From: Halorussus limi
GTDB taxonomy: Archaea > Halobacteriota > Halobacteria > Halobacteriales > Haladaptataceae
Reading direction: 5' to 3'
Assembly: GCF_023238205.1 (NCBI RefSeq)
Contig: NZ_CP096659.1
Span: 2,497,626 to 2,561,625 of the forward strand
DNA: 64,000 nucleotides
Part shown: positions 17,179 to 25,747 of the stretch, in pieces
Numbering within the stretch: the first letter of the stretch is position 1
Layout of the letters: each line of letters starts with the position of its first letter
The notes under the pieces: generated by a model
Databases searched by the model: none
Told to the model about the DNA's origin: nothing
The model's input: the letters and a program-made list of their open reading frames with translations, nothing else
Position numbers and translations under genes: made by a program

Positions 17179-17707
17179 AATCGCGCGGTCCGTATCTCTC
17201 GTTTCTTCGTTTCGCTAGCCGATGGCTCCGGAGCGGTCCGTGTCTCTCGTTCGTCTCGTGAGTGGGCGTTGCTCGACGGCATCTCAGCGCGCCACCGTCG
17301 GACCAGTGACCCCCCAATCGAGTCAGTGCGTCCGGGCCTGACCGCTCGACGCCCCGCCTGACCACCGAGCCGGTTCGCACAGCGACGAGGAGTGACTGAC
17401 CGCTCTGGGTCGGACCTGTGTCGCTGTGGGCGACCTGCCGCGGTCGAGGCGGTCCCCGTCCGCGCGGAGCGCGTGTGGCGCGCGAACAGTTCGACTGAGC
17501 AGTAGACGCCGGATTCTCCGAGAGTGCTGTGAATCCGCCAGAAGGCAGGCAGACCTATGACCGACAGAACCGTGTGTTTTCCGAGTACCGTCGGCTGTAC
17601 CTCGTTTGTCGCGACCCTTCGGAGGACGCCCTCGCCAACCGAAAAGAGCGGTCCGAGCGGTCGGCTGGTCGGGCAGAGAGCGAGGAAAAGTAACGAAGCG
17701 ACCGGAG
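17179..17707. other. 529-base gap without a supported gene
   Basis: No frame here has haloarchaeal coding character. Two imperfect direct copies of a CGGTCCGTRTCTCTCGTT motif occur near 17185 and 17239, about 53 bases apart. A possible 52-codon frame from ATG 17557 is basic and lacks any domain. The gap separates the respiratory operon from a convergent membrane protein gene and should hold both terminators. Confidence 0.4.
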
Positions 17708-18148
17708 TTAGATGATGGAACTCCAGTACGGCTTGATGAGGAAGAACAGGCTGAGGTAGCCCGCGTAGAGGAACACGACGAACGAGGCCGTCAGCGCGCC
17801 CTTGGGACTCGACAGTCGCTCGTCGTTCCGGAGTTCGACTTCACGGGCCTCGAACTCGAAGAAGTCGGTGATGAAGAGGCCGATGACGAGTATCGAGAGG
17901 ACCATCCCGGCGTGGTGGTGGAGACTCAGCAGGTAGAACGCCCCGAGGACCAGGGCGACGTTCGACACCTCGTGGAGCCAGTTGCGACTCAGTTCCTCGT
18001 CGTGGTCGTCGCTTCGGGCCTGCTTGCGGTAGTCCCTGTAGGCCCACCAGCGAGTGCCCATGTTGACCAACACGAGAGCGAACACCACGTACTCGACGAT
18101 GTCCGCGAAGAGCGTGTCAATCGGTCCGAGCAGTGACAGCGGTTCCAT
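17708..18148 (-). CDS. four-helix membrane protein (DUF7313-like)
   Basis: 146 residues with helices at about 13-30, 64-80, 82-99 and 121-141. Histidine-rich LLSLHHHAGMVL lies at a helix start and could bind metal or haem. From memory it is DUF7313, numbered with the other cluster proteins because it sits beside the same respiratory operon in many haloarchaea. It is on the opposite strand here, with a TATA-like gatataata 25-33 bases before ATG 18148, so it is regulated separately. Function unknown. Confidence 0.78.
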   Translation of the reverse strand: MEPLSLLGPIDTLFADIVEYVVFALVLVNMGTRWWAYRDYRKQARSDDHDEELSRNWLHEVSNVALVLGAFYLLSLHHHAGMVLSILVIGLFITDFFEFEAREVELRNDERLSSPKGALTASFVVFLYAGYLSLFFLIKPYWSSII

Positions 18149-18196
18149 ACTGGATATTCGGAAAGCCGACGTATTATATCCTTTCCATTGCCGCCA

Positions 18197-18967
18197 CTAC
18201 CGCTCGAAGAACGGTCGGCTCTCGGCGACCCGGACCAGTTCGACCGCGCCGTCCTCCGCGACTTCGACCGTGGTGTGGGGCGGGACCGCGCGAACCTGCC
18301 GGTCGTCGAGCGACAGCGACACCTCGCCTTCGTCGCGCTCGACGGTCAACTCGACCGGGCGCTCGGCCGACACGACCCAGTTGTCGACGTCGACCGCGAA
18401 CGGCGCGACCGGAACAACGCCGACGACGCCGGTGCCGGGTTCGAGAATCGGCCCGCCCGCGCTCCGGCCGTAGCCGTGGCTTCCGGTCGGCGTCGAGACG
18501 ACGACGCCGTCGGCGCGGAACCGCGAGACCAGTTCGCCGCGCGACCGGACCGCGTACTCGGAGATGCGCGCGGGTTCGGCCGTCACGAGCATCACGTCCG
18601 CCATCGCGGGGCCGACGCGTTCGCCGCCGACCGCGACCGAGAGGACCGACCGCGTAACCGTCTCGAACTCGTCGGCGAGGAGAGACTCGACCGCCGTAGC
18701 GGCGGCGTCGGCGTCCACGCCGCCGTAACCCGGTCCGGCGTCGACCGGGAGAACCGGCACCTCGACGCCCTCTCGGACTGTTTCGAGCAGAGCGGTCTCG
18801 CCGACCGCGATGACCGCTTCGCGGTCGGCCGCGACGGCCTCACTCGCCGGGCCGCCGACGGCGTTCGCGTCGGCCTCGACCGAATCGCGTATCTCGTCGG
18901 CGAGCGCGCCGTCGCCCACGATTCCGAGCGTCGCGGTCCCGACCGCCTCGTCGTTCGGACTACCCAT
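18197..18967 (-). CDS. NAD kinase-like protein lacking the GGDG motif
   Basis: 256 residues. The C-terminal half matches ATP-NAD kinases: VVVSTPTGSHGYGRSAGGP corresponds to the conserved TPTGSTAY..SAGGP substrate loop, followed by the VVPVAPFAVD and beta-rich tail. The N-terminal half should contain GGDG(T), the ATP/metal site; here the same strand reads IAVGETALLE and the motif is absent. It may therefore be a non-kinase paralogue that binds NAD, or a divergent enzyme. Haloarchaea usually encode another NAD kinase with the motif. No operon partner. Confidence 0.82.
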   Translation of the reverse strand: MGSPNDEAVGTATLGIVGDGALADEIRDSVEADANAVGGPASEAVAADREAVIAVGETALLETVREGVEVPVLPVDAGPGYGGVDADAAATAVESLLADEFETVTRSVLSVAVGGERVGPAMADVMLVTAEPARISEYAVRSRGELVSRFRADGVVVSTPTGSHGYGRSAGGPILEPGTGVVGVVPVAPFAVDVDNWVVSAERPVELTVERDEGEVSLSLDDRQVRAVPPHTTVEVAEDGAVELVRVAESRPFFER

Positions 18968-19143
18968 TGGGCGCCACTTGGTCGCCGTCCCTGAAAAGGG
19001 TACGGAGTCCGCGACGGCGCCGCGTGCGGCGGATGGCGGACCCGTCCGACGGCCCCGAGAGCGTTAGCAGGGCGAGATACGCGGCGGGCAGTACGTCGTC
19101 GGCCGGGGTCGGTCCGGCAGTCGTGCGAACGGGCGCTCCCGAC

Positions 19144-20454
19144 CTACTCGCCGTACGGCCAGTCGCCGATTATCTTCATGCCCTCGGCTTGGTCTTCGTC
19201 CTCCAGCGCCGCGGCGATTTCCTCGGGGTCCTTGCGCGCCACTTCGAAGTCGTCGCTCGCGAGGCGGACGGTCAGTTCGGTCAGCAGGACCGCCTGCTCG
19301 CGGAGGTCCCGGACCTCCAACTTGTCGAGGGTGTCGGCGTAGGTGTGGCCCCATCCGCGGCCCTCGTCGCCGGTCTCGCTCATGACGTGGTAGCCCGGCA
19401 CGCCCCACTTCACGTACGGCCAGTGGTCGCTGTGGGGTCCCTGTTCGGGGACGGTATTCACGGGGTGGCCGAGGTCGTCGCCCACCTCCTCCGCGGCGGC
19501 CTCGAGCGCGTCGAACCCGTGGGTGAAGAACGAGAGCGTCCGCCCGCGGACGACGCCGTCGTTGTTCACGATGGCCTCGATGGAGTCGAGGTCGCGGCTC
19601 TCGGCGTCTACCTCCGACCCCACGAGACCGACCTCCTCGGCCCCGTACGCGACGAAGTGGACCCTCGTGTCGAGTTCGTCCTCGCGCGCCGCGAGCGCCT
19701 TCGCCATCTCGACGACCATCGCCGTGCCGGCACCGTTGTCCATCGCGCCCTCCGCGATGTCGTGGGCGTCCACGTGACTCGTCACGAGGACCTCCTCGTC
19801 GGTGTCCGGTCCGAGTTCGGCGTGGACGTTCTGGCTGGTCGCCTCGTGGATGTCCGCCTCGACGGCCACCTCGACCTCCTCGCCCTCCCAGCGTCGTGAG
19901 AGCCGAGAGCCGACCTCCTTCGAGACGCCGACCGCGGGAACGTCGCCGATGGGGTCTTCGCCGGTCCCGACGCTGCCCGTCGGCGGTAGACAGCCCTCGA
20001 CGTGGTTCCGGAAGACGAACGCGGCGGCGCCGCCCTCGACGGCGTAGTAGTACTTCTCGCGCCGGTGGATGAACCGGTCGTAGTAGTCGGGGACGTTCGA
20101 CGCGACCATCACGACCTTCCCCTCGACGTCGGTCTCCTCGAAGTCCTCGGGCAGGCCGTACCCCAAATCGACGAGTTCGCCCGTCGCGCTCGCGTCGGGA
20201 CTCCGCGGGAGCGCGATGGACTCCTGTGCAGTGTCGCCCGCGCGAATCTCGCTGTCGCCGCGGGTCCAACCCTGCACGTCGAACGCTTCGAGTCGGGCGT
20301 CCCGAGCGCCCGCCTCGGCGAGTGCGTCGCGCGTTCGCTCGGCCGCTTCGCGTTCGCCCTCGCTCCCGGCCATCCGGTCGCCGATGTCTACGAGCGTCTC
20401 CAAGTGGTTCCACCCGACGTCGCTGATGAACGTCTCACCGATCCACTGTGCCAT
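19144..20454 (-). CDS. M28 family zinc peptidase with PA insert
   Basis: Predicted aminopeptidase of 436 residues. A protease-associated (PA) type insert spans about 80-200. Dizinc ligands of M28 are visible: His and Asp in TSHVDAHD, Asp in AMDNGAG, the Glu pair in AYGAEEVG, Asp in VNNDGV and His in WGHTYADT. There is no signal peptide, so it is likely cytoplasmic. The in-frame ATG at 20517 would add a Lys/Arg-rich, non-acidic extension (MKNHRNFRFEKLTLRR) unlike halophilic coding sequence, so ATG 20454 was chosen. No operon partner is visible. Confidence 0.9.
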   Translation of the reverse strand: MAQWIGETFISDVGWNHLETLVDIGDRMAGSEGEREAAERTRDALAEAGARDARLEAFDVQGWTRGDSEIRAGDTAQESIALPRSPDASATGELVDLGYGLPEDFEETDVEGKVVMVASNVPDYYDRFIHRREKYYYAVEGGAAAFVFRNHVEGCLPPTGSVGTGEDPIGDVPAVGVSKEVGSRLSRRWEGEEVEVAVEADIHEATSQNVHAELGPDTDEEVLVTSHVDAHDIAEGAMDNGAGTAMVVEMAKALAAREDELDTRVHFVAYGAEEVGLVGSEVDAESRDLDSIEAIVNNDGVVRGRTLSFFTHGFDALEAAAEEVGDDLGHPVNTVPEQGPHSDHWPYVKWGVPGYHVMSETGDEGRGWGHTYADTLDKLEVRDLREQAVLLTELTVRLASDDFEVARKDPEEIAAALEDEDQAEGMKIIGDWPYGE

Positions 20455-20611
20455 ACCTTCGCATGCAGTTCGTCGTAGCGTAAGTTTTTCGAATCGAAAA
20501 TTCCGATGATTCTTCACTTCGCGGGCGATTTCGGAGCAGTAACGCGAAAGAACCTCAACGTTGCTTTTAAAGACATCGCTCGACGTTAGACATTTTGGCG
20601 GCCCAACAATA

Positions 20612-20619
20612 CTTTATAA
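20612..20619 (+). promoter_or_regulatory. TATA box for the E1-alpha dehydrogenase gene
   Basis: The sequence ctttataa predicts initiation near 20640, where an ATG opens a six-codon frame (MEVGDG) ending at TGA 20658-20660. That stop lies one base before the in-frame ATG 20662 and overlaps the main-frame ATG 20653. Confidence 0.6.
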
Positions 20620-20652
20620 CGCTGGGACTCCACTTCTTCATGGAAGTCGGTG

Positions 20653-21732
20653 ATGGATGATATGGCAATACAGGCTCCCGACGTGACTCGCGTCGTCGAT
20701 CTGGACGGCACCGTCGACGAAGGCACCGACCCCGACCTCTCGGAGTCGGCGGTAATCGACCTCTACCGACTGCAGGTACTCGCCCGGACGTTCGACGAGA
20801 AAGCCGTCAGACTCCACCGACAGGGCCGCATCGGAACCTACGCGCCGCTTCAGGGTCAAGAGGCCGCGCAGGTCGGCGCGGCGTACGCGCTCGCGGAGGC
20901 GGACTACTGCTTCCCGACGTATCGCGACCACGCGATGTACCTCACCCGGGGACTCGACCTCGAAGACGTGCTGGTCTACCTGCTCGGCGAAGGCAACTAC
21001 GTGGACCGCGAGGACCCCGCTACTCTCCGGACCTTCCCGCCGACCATTCCCATCGCGACCCAACTTCCCCACGCCGTCGGGACGGGCATGGCGGCCGACT
21101 ACCGAGGCGACGACTGCGCGACGCTGGTCAGTTTCGGCGACGGCGCGACCAGCGAGGGCGACTTCCACGAGGGGATGAACTTCGCGGGCGTCTTCGACGC
21201 GCCCACCGTCTTCTTCTGTCAGAACAACCAGTGGGCCATCTCGGTCCCGCGCGAGCGCCAGACCGCCTCCGCGACCATCGCCCAGAAGGCGCAAGCCTAC
21301 GGCTTCGAGGGCGTCCGCGTGGACGGCAACGACGTGCTGGCGGTCTACGCCGCGGTGGAGGACGCGCTCGACGCCGCGAAGGCGGGCGAGGGACCGCGCC
21401 TCATTGAGGCGGTCACGTACCGACAGGGTGCCCACACGACCACCGACGACCCGTCGAAGTACCGGGACGACGAGGAGGTCGAGGAGTGGCGACGGAAGGA
21501 CCCGGTGGAGCGAACTCGCGAGTATCTGGCGGACGCCCACGACTGGTCGGCGACCGACGAGGAGGAACTCCGGGAGTGGGCCGACCGGCGCGTCGCGGAG
21601 GCGGTGTCCAACGTCGAGGACCGCACCGGACTCGACGCGGACGCCATCTTCGAACACGTCTACGCCGAGACGCCGGCGAAACTCCGGCGTCAGCGCGAGC
21701 AAGTGGTGAACGACCCGGAAGTCGAGCGGTAG
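20653..21732 (+). CDS. thiamine pyrophosphate-dependent 2-oxoacid dehydrogenase E1 subunit alpha
   Basis: Alpha subunit of a pyruvate or branched-chain oxoacid dehydrogenase E1. The thiamine-binding motif runs from SFGDGATSEGDFHEGMNFAG to CQNNQWAIS (GDG...NN). Other family signatures are the phosphorylation-loop equivalent QGAHTTTDDPSKYR and FPTYRDHAMYLTRG. The alpha subunit normally needs a beta subunit, an E2 lipoyl transferase and E3; none is adjacent, so it is an orphan copy here. Start candidates are ATG 20653 and ATG 20662; the first is reported, but the short frame in the leader could favour the second. Substrate unproven. Confidence 0.92.
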   Translation: MDDMAIQAPDVTRVVDLDGTVDEGTDPDLSESAVIDLYRLQVLARTFDEKAVRLHRQGRIGTYAPLQGQEAAQVGAAYALAEADYCFPTYRDHAMYLTRGLDLEDVLVYLLGEGNYVDREDPATLRTFPPTIPIATQLPHAVGTGMAADYRGDDCATLVSFGDGATSEGDFHEGMNFAGVFDAPTVFFCQNNQWAISVPRERQTASATIAQKAQAYGFEGVRVDGNDVLAVYAAVEDALDAAKAGEGPRLIEAVTYRQGAHTTTDDPSKYRDDEEVEEWRRKDPVERTREYLADAHDWSATDEEELREWADRRVAEAVSNVEDRTGLDADAIFEHVYAETPAKLRRQREQVVNDPEVER

Positions 21733-21901
21733 CGAGACGACGGGAATTCGGAGACACGAATCGAGCGACGGAAGACCACGAAAGTTCAGACCTAGAAGTC
21801 GAACGACGGACCCGGGGTGACCGCCACTCCCGTCTGGAGGTCGAATCGATTCGCGGACTCGTTCAGGTGCCTTTTTACTATTCGACCCGCAACGCTACGG
21901 T

Positions 21902-22753
21902 ATGACAGTAGCGGACGATTCAGCAGAAGAGCACGGCCATCACCTCCCGGCCGTCGAGGACTGGCCTCGCGGCTTCGGCGAGGCGAGTTGGTGGCCCTTC
22001 GTCACCGCGCTCGGCGGTGCAGGCATCTACGTCGGTGCTGCACTGTTCCTGCTCGCCCAAGGACAGCAACCGATAGTCGACCCCCTCTACGGTCCGCTCG
22101 TGTTCGTCGGGGCGGTCGGTCTGTTCCTCGCGGGCCTGTACGGATGGGTTTACCACGCCTTCGTCAAGGCGTTCTGGTCGGGCGGCGGCCACGGAAACAC
22201 CGGGCTCAGGTGGGGCATGATACTGTTCCTCGGGTCCGAGATAGCCACCTTCAGCGCCGGGTTCGTCTACTACTTCTTCATCCGCGTGGGCACGTGGTCC
22301 ACCGAAGGGTTCCCGGAACTGCTGGGGTCGCTCGTGCTCGTCAACACCGCCCTGCTGGTGCTGTCGAGTATCACGCTCCACTGGGGCCACGTCGAACTCC
22401 GGAAGGGTAATCGCCGGAACTTCCTCGTCGGACTGGCCGCGACCCTCCTGCTCGGCATCGTGTTCATCGGCGGGCAGGTGCTGGAGTACTACGAGTTCAT
22501 CCAGCACGAGCACTTCACCCTCACCTCGGGCATCTTCGCCTCCGCGTTCTACGGCCTGACCGGCCTGCACGGCCTGCACGTCTCGATGGGCGCGGTCCTC
22601 ATCGGCATCGTGTTCATCCGCGCGCTCTACGGGCAGTACACCGCCGACCGCCACACGTCGGTCACGACGGTCTCGATGTACTGGCACTTCGTGGACGCGG
22701 TCTGGATATTCCTCGTCGTCGTGCTGTACGTCGGCTCGGAAGTCTCGCTGTAA
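21902..22753 (+). CDS. coxC: cytochrome c oxidase subunit III
   Basis: Haem-copper oxidase subunit III, 283 residues, seven predicted helices. Typical stretches are RWGMILFLGSEIATFSAGF, containing the membrane Glu, and the C-terminal YWHFVDAVWIFLVVVLY, a family hallmark. The His-rich acidic N-terminus (EEHGHHLP) is cytosolic. It stands alone; subunit II is 730 bases away on the opposite strand and subunit I is not in the window, so the oxidase genes are scattered. Confidence 0.95.
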   Translation: MTVADDSAEEHGHHLPAVEDWPRGFGEASWWPFVTALGGAGIYVGAALFLLAQGQQPIVDPLYGPLVFVGAVGLFLAGLYGWVYHAFVKAFWSGGGHGNTGLRWGMILFLGSEIATFSAGFVYYFFIRVGTWSTEGFPELLGSLVLVNTALLVLSSITLHWGHVELRKGNRRNFLVGLAATLLLGIVFIGGQVLEYYEFIQHEHFTLTSGIFASAFYGLTGLHGLHVSMGAVLIGIVFIRALYGQYTADRHTSVTTVSMYWHFVDAVWIFLVVVLYVGSEVSL

Positions 22754-22764
22754 GCGGTCCGCTT
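22752..22764 (+). terminator. terminator-like hairpin after coxC
   Basis: Inverted repeat AAGCGG-T-CCGCTT overlaps the coxC stop and is followed by a short T run. Haloarchaeal terminators are mainly T-rich, so the hairpin is only supporting evidence. Confidence 0.35.
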
Positions 22765-23480
22765 TTCACTCGTTCGTTCCCCGTCACTGTAGCCCGCGTA
22801 GACGAACGTCTATCGGTGGGTCCGCTCGACGACCACTGTCGCCGCCCCGTGTCGGCGTCATCGGTCGTTCGAGAGAGGAGGGTTGCCTCGGTTCCGTCCA
22901 TCCGGCGGGCGTCTTCCGGACGTTCGTCTTCCGAGCGCGACCCGAATTGACGTGGTGTCTTCCTACCAGTCGCGAACTGAACCGGCGAGAACTCGACGTT
23001 CTCCCCGCGTCGCTGTGATACGGCGAGGATTCGCGGAGCGACGCGAGTCCCGGCGGTGAGTATTCACGGACGCCTCTCTGCGAAGTCGTACCGTGGTTCG
23101 TCTACCGTATCTCACCCTCGTGTTACGTTCCGAACCGCGGCCGTCTCGCGTACACCAGACCTGCGGGACACCCTACTGTCCGCGAGAACGGGACGGGAAA
23201 CCGCCGAAACGCGGTGAACTTCTCGGACCGGAACTCGCCGCAATCGAGAGACCGGCGGTCTGGGTCGGAAAGTTCGGTGTCGCGGCCACCGTTGGAGACC
23301 GACTTCCCGCCCGTCGTGAGCGGTCGGAGTCGAGTTCTGAAGGGAGGAGGAAGCATCACGAGGCACCGCTACAATCTCGAAATGGAGGCCCGCGTGCGAC
23401 GTCTACGTGCTCGTCGGCCGACTCGAGGCGACGCCGCTACGTTCGAAGGAGAGTCGGAAAATAGGAAAAAGCGGAACGCG
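22754..23480. other. 727-base gap without a supported gene
   Basis: Convergent region between coxC and coxB. Reading frames are basic, Arg/Ser/Pro-rich and interrupted; none has a domain or a promoter. A/T-rich stretches near 23458-23476 (minus-strand ctttttcctatttt) probably terminate coxB. The length is notable for this compact region and could be a decayed gene, but no homology can be claimed. Confidence 0.4.
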
Positions 23481-24200
23481 TTAGCTCGAACTGTTGCCCC
23501 GTTGCTCGTCGAGCCAGTTCTGATACTCCTGCTGGGAGACGACTTTGACCTCGCCGAGCATCTTCGAGTGGCCGACACCGCAGTACTCCGCACAGTAGAG
23601 CTGGTAGGTCCCGGTCTCGGTGGGCTTCGTCTTGATGGTGTTGTGCGTGCCTGGGATGGCGTCCTGCTTCAACCCGAGTTCGGGCACGTGGAAGGCGTGG
23701 AGCCAGTCGGTCGACGTGACGTTGAGGAACACGTTCTGGCCCTTCGGTATGACGAGCGTGCCGGTAGTCGAGACGTTCTCGCCCTCGTAGTTGAATTTCC
23801 AGAGGTACTTCTGGCCGACGACTTCGACTTCGACGGCCTGCTGGCTCGGTTGGTACTCGCCGCTGGCGTTCGAGACGTAGCCGTTGGCCATCACGCCGTA
23901 GGAGGCGTAGCCGACGACCAGCAGGACCAGCGCGGTGGCGATGGTCCACGAGATTTCGAGGCGGCGGTTCTCCTTGGTGGGTTTGGGCTCGTCGTTCTTC
24001 CGGTACTTCCACACGGTGTAGATGAGGATGCCCTCGACCAGCACCGTGATGGGGATCGCCATGTACAGCAGTTGCGTGTTCAACGACTGAATCAGCGCTT
24101 CGGTCGTAGAGTCGTATCCCTGCGCCAGCACCGGGTCGGCGAACAGGGCGAGCGCCGCGACCCCCAGTAGCGTTGCGAACGCTGTCCGCTTGGAACTCAT
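23481..24200 (-). CDS. coxB: cytochrome c oxidase subunit II
   Basis: CuA-bearing oxidase subunit, 239 residues. A Sec signal (LLGVAALALFADPVLAQ), two membrane helices (about 42-65 and 84-104) and an outer cupredoxin domain follow in the usual order. CuA ligands are visible: His in WLHAFHVPE, then Cys203, Cys207, His211 and Met214 in CAEYCGVGHSKM. It would accept electrons from halocyanin. Minus-strand TATA tatttatg is 26-33 bases upstream of ATG 24200. Confidence 0.96.
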   Translation of the reverse strand: MSSKRTAFATLLGVAALALFADPVLAQGYDSTTEALIQSLNTQLLYMAIPITVLVEGILIYTVWKYRKNDEPKPTKENRRLEISWTIATALVLLVVGYASYGVMANGYVSNASGEYQPSQQAVEVEVVGQKYLWKFNYEGENVSTTGTLVIPKGQNVFLNVTSTDWLHAFHVPELGLKQDAIPGTHNTIKTKPTETGTYQLYCAEYCGVGHSKMLGEVKVVSQQEYQNWLDEQRGNSSS

Positions 24201-24225
24201 GCTGTTCCGGAATTAGGACGAGACT

Positions 24226-24233
24226 CATAAATA
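24226..24233 (-). promoter_or_regulatory. TATA box of coxB
   Basis: Minus-strand tatttatg, 26-33 bases before the coxB ATG, gives a leaderless transcript. The opposite-strand haem synthase gene has its own box near 24294-24302 and, unusually for this window, a Shine-Dalgarno-like ggag before its GTG. Confidence 0.65.
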
Positions 24234-24334
24234 CCTACTGACTTTCCCCGTCGGACGCGGGGTTCGCCGCCCCTGTCCCGCTCGATTCGGTTCTTCTAAA
24301 TACGACGAGTACCGATGTTCGATAGGAGATTCGC

Positions 24335-25744
24335 GTGACAGAATACACGTCTCGGCGGTTCGTCTCGATGCTCGCTGGCACCGCGATAGGCGTCTACTTG
24401 CTGGTGGTCGTCGGTGCGACCACGGCGCTGACCGACGCCGCGGCCGCCTGTCCGACGTGGCCCGCGTGCAACGGACGGTGGCTCGTCCCGCTCGACCGGC
24501 CGAAACTCGCCGTCGCGTGGGGCCACCGAGTCGCCGCGCTCGGCGTGGGACTCGCCCTGGCGGCGACGACGGTCCTCGCGTGGCGGGCCGACACCGACCG
24601 CCGCGTTCGCGGTGCGCTCGCCGCCGCCGCGCTGCTCTACCCGACGCAGGTAGGTCTCGGCGCGTTCGCCGCGACCACCGCCACCCCGGCGCTGCTGTCG
24701 GCGGTCCACCTCGTCGTCGGCATGGCCATCTTCGGCAGCATCGTCCTCGCGCTGGCGTGGACGCTCGAACCCGAGACGTTCGACGAACCGACCGGCGTCG
24801 AAGACCCCGAGGAGATGCCCGACGCCGGGGAACAGGCCCCGACGCCGGGGAGTCGAGCGACCCCCGACGGCGTACTCGCCCGCGCGAAGCGGACCGGGTT
24901 CGCCTACTTCCGCCTGATGAAACCGCGGCTGATGTGGTTGCTCTGTCTGGTCGCCTCTGCCGCGATGGCGCTTGCGGCGGGACCGGCCCTGCAGGTCGAA
25001 ACCGTGGTCGCCACTCTCGTCGGCGGCGTCCTCTCCATCGGCGCGTCGGGGACGTTCAACCACGTCTTCGAGCGCGACGTGGACCGGAAGATGAACCGGA
25101 CCGCCGACAGGCCCGCGGCGACCGACCAGATTCCGGTTCGCAACGCCGTCGCCTTCGGATTCGCGCTTGCCGCGCTCTCGCTCGTCGCGTTCCTGTCGGT
25201 GAACGTGCTGGCCGCCGTGCTCGGGATGTTCGCCATCCTGTTCTACAGCGTGGTCTACACGCTATTGCTCAAGCCGAACACGGTCCAGAACACGGTCATC
25301 GGCGGGTTCGCCGGAGCGCTCCCCGCGCTCATCGGCGGGGCCGCGGTCACCGGCGAAGTCGGCCTACCCGCGCTCGTGCTGGGCGGCGTCATCTTCCTCT
25401 GGACCCCCGCTCATTTCTACAACCTCGCGCTGGCGTACAAGGACGACTACGCCCGCGGCGGGTTCCCGATGATGCCCGTGGTCCGGGGCGAGGCCGCGAC
25501 CCGCAAGCACATCCTGCTGTACCTCGGCGCGACCCTGCTCTCGGCGGGCCTGCTCTCGGCGGTCACGACGCTCGGCTGGCTCTACGCCGGGACGAGCGTT
25601 GCGTTCGGGGGCGTCTTCCTCTGGGCGGTCGTCCGACTCCACCGCGAACGGACCGAGGCGGCGGCCTTCCGGTCGTTCCACGCCTCGAACGCCTATCTGG
25701 GCGCGCTCCTGCTCGCTGTCGTCGCCGACGCGCTCGCGTTCTGA
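24335..25744 (+). CDS. ctaB: haem o synthase CtaB fused to an N-terminal half-size CtaA-like domain
   Basis: 469-residue membrane protein. Residues 1-145 form four helices with CtaA (haem a synthase) features: Cys39 and Cys45 in CPTWPACNG, His64 in WGHRVAAL and His125 in AVHLVVG. A linker (about 145-185) joins protohaem farnesyltransferase (CtaB) with the prenyltransferase motifs NHVFERDVDRKMNRT and YKDDYARGGFP and about eight helices. The fusion may carry out both haem B to O and O to A steps for the haem-copper oxidase; that dual role is inferred. It starts at GTG 24335 with ggag eight bases before. The next gene follows three bases after the stop. Confidence 0.92.
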   Translation: MTEYTSRRFVSMLAGTAIGVYLLVVVGATTALTDAAAACPTWPACNGRWLVPLDRPKLAVAWGHRVAALGVGLALAATTVLAWRADTDRRVRGALAAAALLYPTQVGLGAFAATTATPALLSAVHLVVGMAIFGSIVLALAWTLEPETFDEPTGVEDPEEMPDAGEQAPTPGSRATPDGVLARAKRTGFAYFRLMKPRLMWLLCLVASAAMALAAGPALQVETVVATLVGGVLSIGASGTFNHVFERDVDRKMNRTADRPAATDQIPVRNAVAFGFALAALSLVAFLSVNVLAAVLGMFAILFYSVVYTLLLKPNTVQNTVIGGFAGALPALIGGAAVTGEVGLPALVLGGVIFLWTPAHFYNLALAYKDDYARGGFPMMPVVRGEAATRKHILLYLGATLLSAGLLSAVTTLGWLYAGTSVAFGGVFLWAVVRLHRERTEAAAFRSFHASNAYLGALLLAVVADALAF

Positions 25745-25747
25745 CCC

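Noticed and set aside
17557-17715. Small frame from ATG 17557
   Set aside because: Basic, Ser/Arg/Pro-rich product running into the end of the convergent gene; no conserved feature.
20638-21702. 354-residue open frame on the minus strand
   Set aside because: It is antisense to the E1-alpha gene, rich in Arg/Val/Leu without domain motifs, and exists because GC-rich codons leave few stops in the complementary frame.
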